In this document: positions 9,589 to 19,542 of the stretch, piece by piece
Layout of the letters: each line of letters starts with the position of its first letter
Position numbering within the stretch: the stretch's first letter is position 1
Translations under genes and position numbers: made by a program
Notes under the pieces: model-generated
Seen by the model: the letters and a program-made list of their open reading frames with translations, nothing else
Told to the model about the DNA's origin: nothing
Databases searched by the model: none
Source of the DNA: Marisediminitalea aggregata
GTDB lineage: Bacteria > Pseudomonadota > Gammaproteobacteria > Enterobacterales > Alteromonadaceae
DNA: 64,000 nt
Direction of reading: 5' to 3'
Assembly (NCBI RefSeq): GCF_900129565.1
Contig: NZ_FQWD01000008.1
Span: 124,001-188,000 of the forward strand

Positions 9589-11325
9589 TTAGTAAAGATT
9601 GTTCATTGCCGCCAGGGTATAAACCAACGGTGCATTCCAGTTTATTGCTATTTCGTTGGATGCATAGCTGCACCAATCATCTACATATGACTTCGCGGGG
9701 AAGTCTGAGCTGTAGTCACAGCCATCCTGTTGGCCACTGTGAGGACCACCTGCAACAAAGCCTGGAACCGGATCTGCTATGGTGTCGGCTTGTGACTGTC
9801 GATGGTGAATAAACCGAGGTGGTTTAGTGCCGAAACCGGTGACAAAGCTATAGCCGGTTGGGTTTTTACCCAGCACATAGTCTACCAGGTGGCTCATTGC
9901 AGTACGGTAGCTGTTGTTCTGAGTCAGTGAATAGGCGGTTGCCAGGATCATGCCGTGGTTCATAGCAACGCCATTGCTGCCCCATACAAAATCGTTTTCC
10001 CGCATTGCCACATGGAAACCAGAAGTCGCATCCACATCTACCAACTGGTCTGCATAGCTAAGAAAGTCGCTTTCTAGCGTGTCATACAGACTGGATGATA
10101 AGCGCGCTTTGCCTTCTTTTAACAGCGACAAATACGCCAGCCCCATCGTGCTTCCCCAATTCGGGGTAGAGGGCGCACCAAGGTGGGTATTTAGCGCATC
10201 CAGATACACGGATTTGCCTGTTGTAATTAACAGTTCACTGGCCGCCCAGGCGAATTCATCATCAAAGTTGCTATCGCCATATTCTCCCGTGCTTACATTG
10301 TCAGGGTTTTTATAGGGCATGTCAGGATTCTCGACCGCCCATTTCCACGCGTTTTCAGCAGCACTCTGATAGGTGTTGGCAGAAGCGGGAAATACCCGAG
10401 CAGCAGTGGCCATTACGGCGGCAAAGTTAAGCGCCGCTGCTGTGCCTTTCCCTACGAAATAACGTTGCTCGTTGGCCTCGTGTGGCATCACGTCCGGCGC
10501 AAAGTTCAGGGTGGTTAACTTGTGAAAGACGCTACCATCCTGATCCTGCATAGTCGCCATCCAGTCCAGGTTCCAAAGTATTTCATCCAGCATATCGGGC
10601 TGGGTGTTGGTAGACTCCGGAATATTCCATTGCCGGTTGTCGTAAAAGTCGCTGAAATCCAGGTAAGCACGTAAGAGTGTGTAAGTGGAGATCCCGGAAT
10701 TTACGATGTACTTGTTGTAGTCACCGGCATCGTACCAACCTTTGGGGCTTGGGCGTACATCCGAGGGATTATCAAGAACCGCTGCTTGCGTATCCGGATG
10801 ACCAGCCGGGCGTTGCCATTGTCCGGCAAATGCGGGGTCGAGCGCTATGCCTGCGCGATTAAAGTAATAGGCTTTAATCGCGGCATCGTGAATGTCTCCG
10901 TACGCATTGTCACGAATCTCGAAGCTGATACTGTTATTGCTGTCTGCCAAAGTCAGCCGGTAATTGCCTGTTTGGGAGAGCGCACTGACATCTATTATAG
11001 CTGCGCTTTCACCTGCTAACGGCCACAGGACCGGTTGCCCTGATTCGCCGCTTAATACCACCTGATTGGTGTCGATGCGGGTCACTTCAAAGCGCTGAGA
11101 AGAAATCGTTGTTACGACGATTTCTTTGGCCTGGTCAGGAATAAAACCGACCTGATTAGTATACAAGCTGATATTTTCAGGCGGCGCTTCTGTTCGCGGC
11201 GGCGAAGGTGTGCCATTGCTCTGCGTGCTTCCTCCACCTGAGCATCCTGCTACCACTAATGCTATTGCGGTAAATACTGCCGAGCGTGTTAATCTGTGTC
11301 CAGTCAAAACTCTTTTGTTATACAT
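9589..11325 (-). CDS. GH9 glycoside hydrolase, lipoprotein
   Basis: A 578-aa exported enzyme. The N-terminus carries a type II signal with lipobox VAGC, then a Gly/Ser/Pro-rich linker. Residues about 50-135 form the Ig-like CelD_N domain (NQVGFIPDQAKEIVV), followed by the (alpha/alpha)6 GH9 catalytic domain. Catalytic candidates are D199 and D202 in GWYDAGDYNKY, and the proton donor E558 in SNEIAINWNAPLVY. GH9 enzymes are usually endo-beta-1,4-glucanases, though some act on xylo- or mixed-linkage glucans; substrate cannot be fixed here. ATG at 11325 has AGGTGGG upstream. It is 56 bp downstream of the esterase gene in the same direction, so the two likely form an operon. Confidence 0.92.
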   Translation of the reverse strand: MYNKRVLTGHRLTRSAVFTAIALVVAGCSGGGSTQSNGTPSPPRTEAPPENISLYTNQVGFIPDQAKEIVVTTISSQRFEVTRIDTNQVVLSGESGQPVLWPLAGESAAIIDVSALSQTGNYRLTLADSNNSISFEIRDNAYGDIHDAAIKAYYFNRAGIALDPAFAGQWQRPAGHPDTQAAVLDNPSDVRPSPKGWYDAGDYNKYIVNSGISTYTLLRAYLDFSDFYDNRQWNIPESTNTQPDMLDEILWNLDWMATMQDQDGSVFHKLTTLNFAPDVMPHEANEQRYFVGKGTAAALNFAAVMATAARVFPASANTYQSAAENAWKWAVENPDMPYKNPDNVSTGEYGDSNFDDEFAWAASELLITTGKSVYLDALNTHLGAPSTPNWGSTMGLAYLSLLKEGKARLSSSLYDTLESDFLSYADQLVDVDATSGFHVAMRENDFVWGSNGVAMNHGMILATAYSLTQNNSYRTAMSHLVDYVLGKNPTGYSFVTGFGTKPPRFIHHRQSQADTIADPVPGFVAGGPHSGQQDGCDYSSDFPAKSYVDDWCSYASNEIAINWNAPLVYTLAAMNNLY

Positions 11326-11381
11326 GTGCCCACCTGTTTGATTAAATTATTGTGTGTTTTTAATTATGACCATTGCGTAAT

Positions 11382-13286
11382 TTATGGCGAAACAGTGCGT
11401 TCAAATGGCGGCGCAGGTAAGCCTGCCCGGTTGTATAGCCCCGCAGCCGGATTGTCTCCCCAGGCGTAACGTACTGTAGTCGGGCTAACGACATCAGGGT
11501 GCTGAAGCGTGATTTTATTACCGCTTAGTTGCACGTTAGCCCAGTGAAAACGGCCATCTTGTCCGGCAATAGCAAAGCTTCTTCTGAGTGATGTATTGGC
11601 ATGCAGCCCGTCATCAGCATGGGCAAACGTCAATGTTAGCGTGTTGCCGTCGCGGGTAATGCCTGAAACTTCAGGGCCGCGGTATGTTACCGGATGTTTA
11701 TAAACCAGGTGTTGGGCAGCCAGAGCAAGCCTTTGCCCTACTGCTTTTTTGTTTACCGGGTGTATGTCATTCCATTCACCAATATCAATGGTCACGATCA
11801 AGGCAGTATTGTCGAGTTCAGTGCTTTTGTATTGTTGATCGCGCAAGCGTGCCCAACTGCTGTCTGTAGGCTGTTTGTGACGATCCATAAAATTGGTGAG
11901 TTGCACTATAAAGAAGGGGAGGTCAGGTTGTTGCCAGCGCGCTCGCCAATGAGTCATCATTGACGTCAGCTTGTCCCGATAATCTTCGGGTCGTGAGGCA
12001 TTCGATTCGCCCTGATACCAAAGTACCCCGCTGATTGGGAATTGTGTTGCCGGCGCTATCATGGCGTTAAACAACCCCATTGGCTTCCAGCGAATAAAGG
12101 TTGTTGAAGGCGTATTTTCTGTGGTTGCCGCGACTTTATACTGCCAGTCGCCTGCCAGGCTAATCCGCGCCTGGTCGTTCCCCAGGAAATACATTTTATC
12201 GGGCACGAACCCAGTGCTCCCGCCATTCGAGACAACGCGGATAGCAATCACATTGTCGCCTTTTCTTAGTGCTGAAACCGGTACGGTATAACGGCGTGGA
12301 GGATACTGATAGGTGGTGTTACCGACTTTTTGCCCGTTCACATAAGCCTCATCCGCATCGACAATTCGTCCCAATCGAAGTGTCAATGGTGCGTCAGGCA
12401 CTTCAGCCAGAAAGACGTGTTTGCGCAACCACCAAACGCCAGCGAAACCTGACTCACTACCGGGTAGGTTTCCTGGTACTGTCAGAGTTTGCCAGTCCTT
12501 GTCGTCCAACGAGGGGGTAAACCAAGGTGTATCTTTCAGGCCTTTATCCAGCTCGTGTAATGCCTGATACCAAGCCTGCTGTGCGGCTTGTTCTGTTTGC
12601 TGCGTTGTCTGAATGTTTTGCGGGTTGGCAAAGTATTCGCCTGCTGCAATGTCTTCCGGGTAATCCGTTAACAGCGATTTTGCCATCCATGCTTCAATGG
12701 GAGAACCGCCAAGTGACGCATTCACAATGCCAATGGGCACGCCTTCTGATAAGTGAAGTTCCCGGGCAAAATAATGTGCTACCGCCGATAATTTCGCGAT
12801 ATGCGCTGGCGTGGCAGGCAGCCATTGACCGGAGGAGTAATCCTGGTTTTCGCCGTCAAAGCGATATTCATCGGGTACAGTAAATTCTCTGATAAGCGGA
12901 TAATCTGCGTCTTTCACATCGTCGGGATACGCTTCCTCAACGCGAGCCATAGGCAGTTCCATATTTGACTGACCGGATGTGAGGTAAACATCACCAAAGT
13001 AAAGGTCGCGAATAACCTGAGTTTCTTCTGCTTCGACCTTGAGTGTATAAGGGCCGCCTGCTGTCTGAGCGGGTAGTGAGACAGACCATTGCTGATTGGC
13101 GGCTGTGGCCTCACCTATCAAAGTATCGTTCAGCCAAACTTTAACGGTTGTTGCATCGGTAGTGCCCGTGATCGGGATTGCCTGATGCCGTTGCAGCACA
13201 GCGCCATCGGAAATCAGTCGGTGAATAGTCAGCGCCTGAGTTGGCAAGCTGATTAATAACGCCAAAAGCAAATAACCATAACGCAT
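11382..13286 (-). CDS. Sialate O-acetylesterase-type carbohydrate esterase
   Basis: A 634-aa exported SGNH-like esterase. It has signal peptide MRYGYLLLALLISLPTQA. Catalytic motifs are GQSNMELPM (nucleophilic Ser) and WYQGESNAS, with a downstream DIHPVNK supplying the Asp-x-x-His pair. A beta-galactosidase-like jelly-roll insert (about residues 240-350, VWWLRKHVFL and YVNGQKVG) sits inside the catalytic domain, as usual in this family. Family members deacetylate sialic acids or acetylated plant glycans; beside xylA/xylB and xylan-active hydrolases an acetyl-xylan or acetyl-xylooligosaccharide role is inferred. ATG at 13286 follows CAAGGAGTAAGCC. It begins downstream of a terminator after xylA and is followed by GH9. 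Confidence 0.88.
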   Translation of the reverse strand: MRYGYLLLALLISLPTQALTIHRLISDGAVLQRHQAIPITGTTDATTVKVWLNDTLIGEATAANQQWSVSLPAQTAGGPYTLKVEAEETQVIRDLYFGDVYLTSGQSNMELPMARVEEAYPDDVKDADYPLIREFTVPDEYRFDGENQDYSSGQWLPATPAHIAKLSAVAHYFARELHLSEGVPIGIVNASLGGSPIEAWMAKSLLTDYPEDIAAGEYFANPQNIQTTQQTEQAAQQAWYQALHELDKGLKDTPWFTPSLDDKDWQTLTVPGNLPGSESGFAGVWWLRKHVFLAEVPDAPLTLRLGRIVDADEAYVNGQKVGNTTYQYPPRRYTVPVSALRKGDNVIAIRVVSNGGSTGFVPDKMYFLGNDQARISLAGDWQYKVAATTENTPSTTFIRWKPMGLFNAMIAPATQFPISGVLWYQGESNASRPEDYRDKLTSMMTHWRARWQQPDLPFFIVQLTNFMDRHKQPTDSSWARLRDQQYKSTELDNTALIVTIDIGEWNDIHPVNKKAVGQRLALAAQHLVYKHPVTYRGPEVSGITRDGNTLTLTFAHADDGLHANTSLRRSFAIAGQDGRFHWANVQLSGNKITLQHPDVVSPTTVRYAWGDNPAAGLYNRAGLPAPPFERTVSP

Positions 13287-13346
13287 GGCTTACTCCTTGA
13301 TAGGCAGAGGGGGATGAGGTTGTATATCAGTGTCCGTAAAAAGCAT

Positions 13347-13376
13347 GAAGCCTGCCGGTGTTATGCGGCAGGCTTC
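13347..13376 (-). terminator. Rho-independent terminator after xylA
   Basis: Perfect 11-bp arms GAAGCCTGCCG / CGGCAGGCTTC with an 8-nt loop, followed on the minus strand by ATGCTTTTT. It lies just after the xylA stop and separates xylBA from the esterase-GH9 unit. Confidence 0.88.
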
Positions 13377-13386
13377 AAAGCGGGAG

Positions 13387-14709
13387 CTATCGGCCAAACA
13401 ATACCTGATTGACCTGGTTTTCCAGCAGTTCCTGCTTACCGGAAACCTGTCTAGGATCCAGATTACTGCGGGTTGCCAAATCAGCCAGTGACGCCAGCGA
13501 ATATTCGCCGCCCAGGATTTGTTTACCCATGGCGTCGTCCCAACCGGCGTAACGTTTTGCTTTTGTATCGGCAATAAAGTCGTTTTCGATGATAGCGGCA
13601 GCTTTCTTCAGACCCAGCGCACAAGTGTCCATACCACCGATGTGGCCGTGGAACAGATCGGCCGGATCAGTGCTTTGACGACGCAGTTTGGTATCGAAGT
13701 TGAATCCGCCAGACGTATAACCGCCGTTTTTCAGGATTTCGTAACAAATCAGTGTCATTTCCTCAACGCTGTTCGGGAACTGGTCCGTGTCCCAACCCAG
13801 TTGCGCGTCGCCGCGGTTGGCATCGATAGAGCCAAACACATCAAGCGCGAATGCCGTGGCAATTTCGTGGTGGAATGAATGGCCGGACAACGTAGCGTGG
13901 TTGGCTTCAATGTTAACCGCGAATTCTTTTTCCAGACCAAACTCTTTCAGGAAACCATACACAGTGGCGGTGTCGTAGTCGTACTGATGTTTAGTTGGCT
14001 CTTGTGGCTTAGGCTCAATCAGTAACAAACCGTCGAAACCAATTTTGTATTTGTGCTCTACCACCATATTCATAAAACGACCAAACTGTTCTCTTTCGCG
14101 CTTCAAATCGGTGTTTAACAGCGTTTCGTAGCCTTCACGGCCACCCCAAAGCACGTAGTTTGCGCCGCCCAGTTTCTTGGTCGCATTCATGGCGTGGAAT
14201 ACCTGAGTTGCAGCACGTGCGAAAATGGCTGGATCCGGGTTCGTCGCAGCGCCTGACATGTAGCGCGGGTGACTGAATACGTTCGCGGTACCCCACAGTA
14301 ACTTCATACCAGTTTCTTCTTGCTTGGCGCCAAGAATGTCCGTCATTTCGCTGAAGTTGCGGATGTAGTCGTTAATACTGTCACCCTCGGGAGCGACATC
14401 GATATCATGGAAGCAGTAAAAAGGTGCGCCCAGTTTGCTAAAAAACTCAAACGCGACATCGGCTTTTTGCTTGGCGCGTTCCATGGCATCACCAGGTTGC
14501 AACCATGGGCGACCGAACGTACCGCCGCCAAACACATCTGCGCCGTCCCAGCAGAAGTTATGCCAGTAGCATGAAGCAAAGCGCAGGTGCTCTTCCATAG
14601 TTTTGCCTAACACCACTTCCTGGGGGTTATAGTGTTTAAATGCCAGTGGGTTAGTTGACTCAGCACCTTCGTACTGGATAGCGCTGATGTCCTGAAAGTA
14701 GTCTGCCAT
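13387..14709 (-). CDS. xylA: Xylose isomerase
   Basis: Interconverts D-xylose and D-xylulose in the cytoplasm. The start is ATG at 14709 (MADYFQDIS), preceded by GGAGCTAATT, giving 440 aa, the same length as E. coli XylA; the frame stays open a further 69 nt without a matching start. Visible family motifs are [12 protein letters not shown] with the catalytic His, [14 protein letters not shown], the metal-site segment [15 protein letters not shown], and [17 protein letters not shown]. It follows xylB by 110 bp and ends in a strong terminator. Regulation is probably by the adjacent XylR. Confidence 0.98.
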   Translation of the reverse strand: MADYFQDISAIQYEGAESTNPLAFKHYNPQEVVLGKTMEEHLRFASCYWHNFCWDGADVFGGGTFGRPWLQPGDAMERAKQKADVAFEFFSKLGAPFYCFHDIDVAPEGDSINDYIRNFSEMTDILGAKQEETGMKLLWGTANVFSHPRYMSGAATNPDPAIFARAATQVFHAMNATKKLGGANYVLWGGREGYETLLNTDLKREREQFGRFMNMVVEHKYKIGFDGLLLIEPKPQEPTKHQYDYDTATVYGFLKEFGLEKEFAVNIEANHATLSGHSFHHEIATAFALDVFGSIDANRGDAQLGWDTDQFPNSVEEMTLICYEILKNGGYTSGGFNFDTKLRRQSTDPADLFHGHIGGMDTCALGLKKAAAIIENDFIADTKAKRYAGWDDAMGKQILGGEYSLASLADLATRSNLDPRQVSGKQELLENQVNQVLFGR

Positions 14710-14819
14710 AATTAGCTCCAAAATGTGGCCGAATGGCCCGTTGAATAATGATTGCAAATAATGTTTGAGCGCAACCAATTCGACAATTATGTTAATTTGA
14801 ACGTGTCTTGTGTTTTTTG

Positions 14820-16277
14820 TTAAAAATGTGATTCAAGGCTGAAATACAATTCGCGGAACTTCTGACGTCTGTGACGGAAGTAGTCCTGTAGTGTCGGATC
14901 AGGCTCATAAGCACCGACTTTTTTAGGTACCGGGCAGATATCAGAGATTGGTGTTAGCGGATTCACCGCAACTTGAGCGAGACGCGCTGCGCCTAAAGCC
15001 GGGCCAACATCGCCGCCTTCGCGGTAATCCATCGCTATGCCAGATACATTGGCCAGCAGCTGGCGCCAGTACACACTTTTAGCCCCCCCACCAATCAGAC
15101 TGATGCCATCGACACTTACGCCGCTGTCGTGAACCACGTCAATGCCGTCGGCCAATGCCATGGATACGCCCTGAATAACAGCCTGCGCCATCTGTGCCCG
15201 GGTTGTTGATGCTGTGATGCCGAAGAAACCTGCTTTGGCATTCGGATTATTGTGGGGAGTACGCTCACCGGTGAGGTAGGGCAGGAAAAACGGAATATCC
15301 GGATCGTCTACACGGGTATTGTTCACTACATTATTGATTAAACTAGCCACGTCCTGATAACCGGCGTTGCGGGCATACCAATCAAGACAGCTGGCTGCGC
15401 TCAGCGTAACAGACATCAGGTGCCAGCGGTCCGGCATGGCGTGACAAAAGCTGTGTACGGCAGAGTCAGGCTTACTGCGGAATTCGTTGGTAACCGCGAA
15501 ATACACGCCTGAAGTGCCAAGCGACAGCATGGCCTGGCCCGGCTCTACAATGCCACAGCCAATTGCGCCTGCTGCGTTGTCACCTGCACCGGCGACAATA
15601 GCAACCGATTTCATGCCCCATTTTTCGGCCAGTGAATTGTGCAGATAGCCGGTGACCTCATTGCCTTCATAAAGCTTGGGCATATGCGATTCATTCAGTC
15701 CGCAGGCCATCAGCATGGATTTGCTCCAGCTGCGTTTACCTACGTCCAGCCAGCTCGTGCCGGCACTGTCAGACATATCCGAGGCATACTCGCCGCTGAG
15801 TTTGAAGCGCAAGTAGTCTTTAGGCAGCAGTACTTTGGCTATCTGCTTGTAAATGTCCGGCTCGTTGTCTTTTACCCAGAGCAGTTTAGGTGCAGTAAAT
15901 CCCGGCATAACAATATTGCCGGTGATTTTTCGCGCACTCTTTACGGTTTTTTCTATTTCGGTACATTGTTTTTCGCTTCTGCCGTCATTCCATAAGATGG
16001 CTGGGCGTAAGACTTTACCCTGACTATTCAACAGAGTCGCACCGTGCATCTGCCCGGCAAGGCCAATTGCCTTTACACTTTCCAATGGCATTTTGCTGGC
16101 AAGATGGTCCAGTGTTTTACAGGTTGCCTGCCACCAGTCTTCAGGCGCTTGCTCTGACCACAGTGGCTTGGGCATGGATACTGACAGCGGTGCGCTTGCC
16201 GATTCGATAACCTGTCCGCGTTCATCCGTAACGATGGTTTTTACACCTGAGGTGCCTAAGTCTATTCCTATATACAT
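14820..16277 (-). CDS. xylB: Xylulokinase
   Basis: A 485-aa FGGY-family kinase that phosphorylates D-xylulose to D-xylulose-5-phosphate for the pentose-phosphate pathway. It shows the N-terminal phosphate-binding [14 protein letters not shown], the AGQMHGAT segment, the catalytic Asp in [11 protein letters not shown], and the ATP-site [17 protein letters not shown]. Length matches E. coli XylB (484 aa). It is the first gene of the xylBA unit and is divergent from xylR, with a 174-bp shared control region. The SD before ATG 16277 is weak (AAAAGATAG). Confidence 0.97.
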   Translation of the reverse strand: MYIGIDLGTSGVKTIVTDERGQVIESASAPLSVSMPKPLWSEQAPEDWWQATCKTLDHLASKMPLESVKAIGLAGQMHGATLLNSQGKVLRPAILWNDGRSEKQCTEIEKTVKSARKITGNIVMPGFTAPKLLWVKDNEPDIYKQIAKVLLPKDYLRFKLSGEYASDMSDSAGTSWLDVGKRSWSKSMLMACGLNESHMPKLYEGNEVTGYLHNSLAEKWGMKSVAIVAGAGDNAAGAIGCGIVEPGQAMLSLGTSGVYFAVTNEFRSKPDSAVHSFCHAMPDRWHLMSVTLSAASCLDWYARNAGYQDVASLINNVVNNTRVDDPDIPFFLPYLTGERTPHNNPNAKAGFFGITASTTRAQMAQAVIQGVSMALADGIDVVHDSGVSVDGISLIGGGAKSVYWRQLLANVSGIAMDYREGGDVGPALGAARLAQVAVNPLTPISDICPVPKKVGAYEPDPTLQDYFRHRRQKFRELYFSLESHF

Positions 16278-16451
16278 ATCTATCTTTTCGAGTAAAACGT
16301 TATACCGCGTATGCTGATTGCGAAAACATCAGATCGCAATTACGAAAACTTGTTATTATTTTGTTAATTTAATTTCGATGTATTAGTATGCTGGTTGTAA
16401 GTAAAAAACATAAAAAATATTTACTGAATTTAGTTCAACGGGGCACATCAC
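16278..16451. promoter_or_regulatory. xylB-xylR divergent control region with XylR-like repeats
   Basis: The 174-bp spacer holds two near-identical direct repeats, ATTGCGAAAAC (16317-16327) and ATTACGAAAAC (16339-16349). Their starts are 22 bp apart, about two helical turns, on one face of the helix. AraC-type DNA-binding domains such as that of XylR typically bind spaced direct repeats, so these are the best candidates for the XylR operator. A weaker relative (ACTACGAAAGT, 17768-17778) precedes the GH43 gene. The remainder is AT-rich promoter DNA. Confidence 0.6.
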
Positions 16452-17657
16452 ATGTTTGAACAAAAACACAGCATTACATTGCTATTTAACGCCAATAAAG
16501 TATACGACCGCCGGGTTATCGCCGGTGTTGGGGATTACCTGCAAACGTCTAAGGTAGACTGGGACTTATATCTGGAAGAAGATTTTATGGCCCGTCTCGA
16601 GCATCTGGACGAATGGAGCGGTGACGGCATTATTGCCGATTACGATAATCCGGAAATTCAGGCTGCCTTGCAGAAAGCCAAGGTGCCGGTAGTGGGGATC
16701 GGTGGCTCGTACGCCAACCCTGCTGATTATCCGGACGTTCCTTATGTGGCAACAGATAATCACGCGCTGGTACAAGCGGCCTTTGAGCATCTTCGCCAGA
16801 AAGGTATTCAGCGATTTGCGTTTTATGGCGCCCCGGTAAATGAGCACGCGCGTTGGGCACAGGAGCGTGAGAATGCTGTGTTGGAAATTACCCGCTCTCA
16901 GGGGTACGAATGCTACGTGTATCGTGGACACCCTGTGCGTCCTGAGACGTGGCAATACACCACCAAGCGTTTGGCAGACTGGTTGAAAAGCCTGCCTACA
17001 CCCATTGGGATTATTGCCGTGACCGACTCGCGAGCTCGGCATTTACTTCAGGTGTGCGACCACATCGGTATGATCATTCCGGACAAGATGTCGGTGATTG
17101 GTATTGATGATGACGAGTTAGCCAGATACTTAAGCCGCGTGAGCTTGAGTTCAGTACGCCAGGGCTGTTTTGAGTTGGGGGAGCAGGCAGCGCGCCTGTT
17201 GCACAAAATGCTCAAAGGGCATAACCCGCCGAAAAAGCCGATTTTAATTGCACCTGAATGTGTGGCTGAGCGACAGTCGACCGACTTCAAAGCCATCAGC
17301 GACCCACATGTAATGCAGGCAATGCACTATATCCGTCAGAATGCCTGTCGAGGCATTAAAGTGGAGCAGGTGCTGGATTATGTAGGTGTATCGCGTTCGA
17401 ACCTAGAAAACCGGTTCCGTGAAGAGCGTGGGCACAGTATCCATACGGAAATCCACAACGAGAAACTACAGCGTGCCTGTAAGATGCTGGAAAACAGTAA
17501 TGAAGCAACATCGCAAATTGCTAAGATATGCGGATACCCGTCATTACAATACATGTATGCCGTATTCAAAAAGCACTTCAACCAGACGCCGAAAGAATAC
17601 CGTGATGCTATGAAAAACAATGACGAAGAAGACAGCCTGGTATTGCAAGTGTCTTAA
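16452..17657 (+). CDS. xylR: Xylose operon transcriptional regulator XylR
   Basis: A 401-aa activator with the E. coli XylR architecture. The N-terminal two-thirds are a LacI/GalR-like periplasmic-binding fold that senses D-xylose (KVYDRRVIAGVGDYL, then VPYVATDNHALVQAAFEHL, then VIGIDDDELARYLSRVSLSSV). The C-terminal part, from about residue 285, is an AraC-type double helix-turn-helix (SNLENRFREERGHSIHTEI ... ICGYPSLQYMYAVFKKHF). It is divergent from xylB and probably controls xylBA and the downstream GH43-GH115 genes through spaced direct repeats. A strong terminator follows. Confidence 0.95.
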   Translation: MFEQKHSITLLFNANKVYDRRVIAGVGDYLQTSKVDWDLYLEEDFMARLEHLDEWSGDGIIADYDNPEIQAALQKAKVPVVGIGGSYANPADYPDVPYVATDNHALVQAAFEHLRQKGIQRFAFYGAPVNEHARWAQERENAVLEITRSQGYECYVYRGHPVRPETWQYTTKRLADWLKSLPTPIGIIAVTDSRARHLLQVCDHIGMIIPDKMSVIGIDDDELARYLSRVSLSSVRQGCFELGEQAARLLHKMLKGHNPPKKPILIAPECVAERQSTDFKAISDPHVMQAMHYIRQNACRGIKVEQVLDYVGVSRSNLENRFREERGHSIHTEIHNEKLQRACKMLENSNEATSQIAKICGYPSLQYMYAVFKKHFNQTPKEYRDAMKNNDEEDSLVLQVS

Positions 17658-17683
17658 AGTCCAGTGTCAGAGGGTTAACAAAG

Positions 17684-17717
17684 CGCCCGCTTCGCGTGTC
17701 GAAGCGGGCGTTTTTTT
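17684..17717 (+). terminator. Rho-independent terminator after xylR
   Basis: Perfect 11-bp arms CGCCCGCTTCG / CGAAGCGGGCG with a 5-nt loop and seven T residues. It isolates xylR from the GH43-GH115 operon, which therefore needs its own promoter in 17718-17863. Confidence 0.95.
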
Positions 17718-17863
17718 ATTTCAACGGGCCAATCAGGGCAATAACATTTCATTCACAAAAAACGCAACTACGAAAGTTTTATTTCATAAAGCCGCTTCAT
17801 TGAAGCGCCGCGCGCTTTCACGTTAAATGCCAGATTACATAACGTATTGAATGAAGTTATAAC

Positions 17864-19531
17864 GTGAAGAAAAAAGTGATATCAGCGCTCTCGCTGATAG
17901 GTTTGTATCTGCCGGGGGCGTCAGCAACTGACGCAGTAGAGTTCGACTGGTTTCGGTACGACACGCCACCCGCGCTGTACGAAGTCGCAGAGTCGCAATT
18001 TAAAAACCCGGTATTACCGGGATACTACCCTGACCCATCGATTACAAAAAAAGGGGATGACTACTACCTGGTTAATTCCTCTTTCTCGTATACCCCGGGC
18101 TTACCGGTTTTTCATAGTAAAAATCTGACTGACTGGAAGCTTGTGGGTTATGCGTTGGATCGCGCTTCCCAGACCTCATTTGCCGGACTTGGGATTTCCA
18201 GAGGCATTTTTGCTCCCACCTTGCGCTACCACGAAGGTGTGTTTTACCTGATTACCACGGCGGTAGACAGTGGGGGAAATTTCATATTAACCGCGACGGA
18301 TCCTGCGGGCCCATGGTCTGAGCCTGTCTGGCTGCCAGAAGTGGGGGGAATTGACCCGGATATCTTTTTTGATGAAAACGGAAAAGCCTACATTGCCCAC
18401 AATGATGCGCCACCGGGGGAGCCTTTGTACAGCGGTCATCGGGCAATCTGGTTATGGGAGTTTGACCTGACTACCATGAAAGTCGTGCCGTCGTCGCGCA
18501 AGTTGTTAGTAAACGGCGGCGTGGATATTAGTCAGAAGCCAGTATGGATTGAAGGTCCGCATATATACAAAAAAGACGGCTGGTATTATTTAACCTGCGC
18601 AGAGGGTGGAACCGGTCCACAGCATTCCCAGGTGGTATTTCGAACGCGTTCGCTGAATGATGCGTTTGTACCTTATCAAAACAACCCTATTCTGACCCAA
18701 CGGGATTTACCGTTGCCTCGGCCTGATGCGGTAGACGCTGCGGGTCATGCTGACTTTATTCAGGGCCCAGATGGACGCTGGTGGAGCGTCTTCTTAGCGA
18801 CACGTCCTTATTTAAATGACTGGTATAACACGGGCCGAGAAACCTTCTTGCTGCCTATGACGTGGCAGACGGGGTGGCCAATGATACTGCCATCCGGTAA
18901 GCCGATACCGGTCACCTTGCCTAAACCCTACCCGGACATTAAAAGCGAAAGCACCGCATTTTACAGCTGGCGTGAAGACTTTACGGATGTGGAATTGGGA
19001 TTGCGCTGGCAAGGTCTACGGAGCTTTAATCGGGACTGGGTGCATATTCAGGGCGGCCGGATGAAACTGACGCCGTTGCGTGAACCGCTTACCAGTAAAG
19101 GTGATGTCAGTTATTTGGGCGTACATCAATCAGCCGCAGAATACGCGGTTGAAACCGAGATGTATTTGCCTGAGAGCACGGGTGTGAGCGGTGGGCTTGC
19201 CGCTTTTCAAAGTGAGGCATTTCACTATTATTTTGGTGCGCGTTATACAACTGCCGGCACACAGCTTTTTGTAGAGCGCACAGTCGACGGCAAAACCTCA
19301 ACGGTTGCTACGCATAGACTGAAAGAGATGCAGCCTGACGCGATAACCCTGCGTATTCGTGGTGATAAAGAGCGGATTTATTTTGATTTTCGCACATCCA
19401 CAGGATGGACCTCAATGCTGGAAAAAACGGCAAATACATCCTCGCCGGCGATGGATGCGACCTGGTTAAGTACAAATAAAGCCGGTGGCTTTGTAGGCAC
19501 AACGCTGGGCCTGCACAGCCGAAAAGACTAA
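17864..19531 (+). CDS. GH43 beta-xylosidase-type hydrolase, exported
   Basis: A 555-aa enzyme with signal peptide MKKKVISALSLIGLYLPGASA. The five-bladed propeller domain carries the GH43 triad: D57 in GYYPDPSI, D164 in GGIDPDIFF and E230 in WIEGPHIYKK. The C-terminal third (from about residue 365) looks like the concanavalin-type beta-sandwich common in GH43 xylosidases. Family members release xylose or arabinose from xylan side chains or xylooligosaccharides, so a beta-xylosidase/arabinofuranosidase role fits the locus. It is followed after 11 bp by GH115, so the two are co-transcribed. A XylR-like half-site (17768-17778) lies about 90 bp upstream. Confidence 0.93.
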   Translation: MKKKVISALSLIGLYLPGASATDAVEFDWFRYDTPPALYEVAESQFKNPVLPGYYPDPSITKKGDDYYLVNSSFSYTPGLPVFHSKNLTDWKLVGYALDRASQTSFAGLGISRGIFAPTLRYHEGVFYLITTAVDSGGNFILTATDPAGPWSEPVWLPEVGGIDPDIFFDENGKAYIAHNDAPPGEPLYSGHRAIWLWEFDLTTMKVVPSSRKLLVNGGVDISQKPVWIEGPHIYKKDGWYYLTCAEGGTGPQHSQVVFRTRSLNDAFVPYQNNPILTQRDLPLPRPDAVDAAGHADFIQGPDGRWWSVFLATRPYLNDWYNTGRETFLLPMTWQTGWPMILPSGKPIPVTLPKPYPDIKSESTAFYSWREDFTDVELGLRWQGLRSFNRDWVHIQGGRMKLTPLREPLTSKGDVSYLGVHQSAAEYAVETEMYLPESTGVSGGLAAFQSEAFHYYFGARYTTAGTQLFVERTVDGKTSTVATHRLKEMQPDAITLRIRGDKERIYFDFRTSTGWTSMLEKTANTSSPAMDATWLSTNKAGGFVGTTLGLHSRKD

Positions 19532-19542
19532 CGGAGTAAGAC

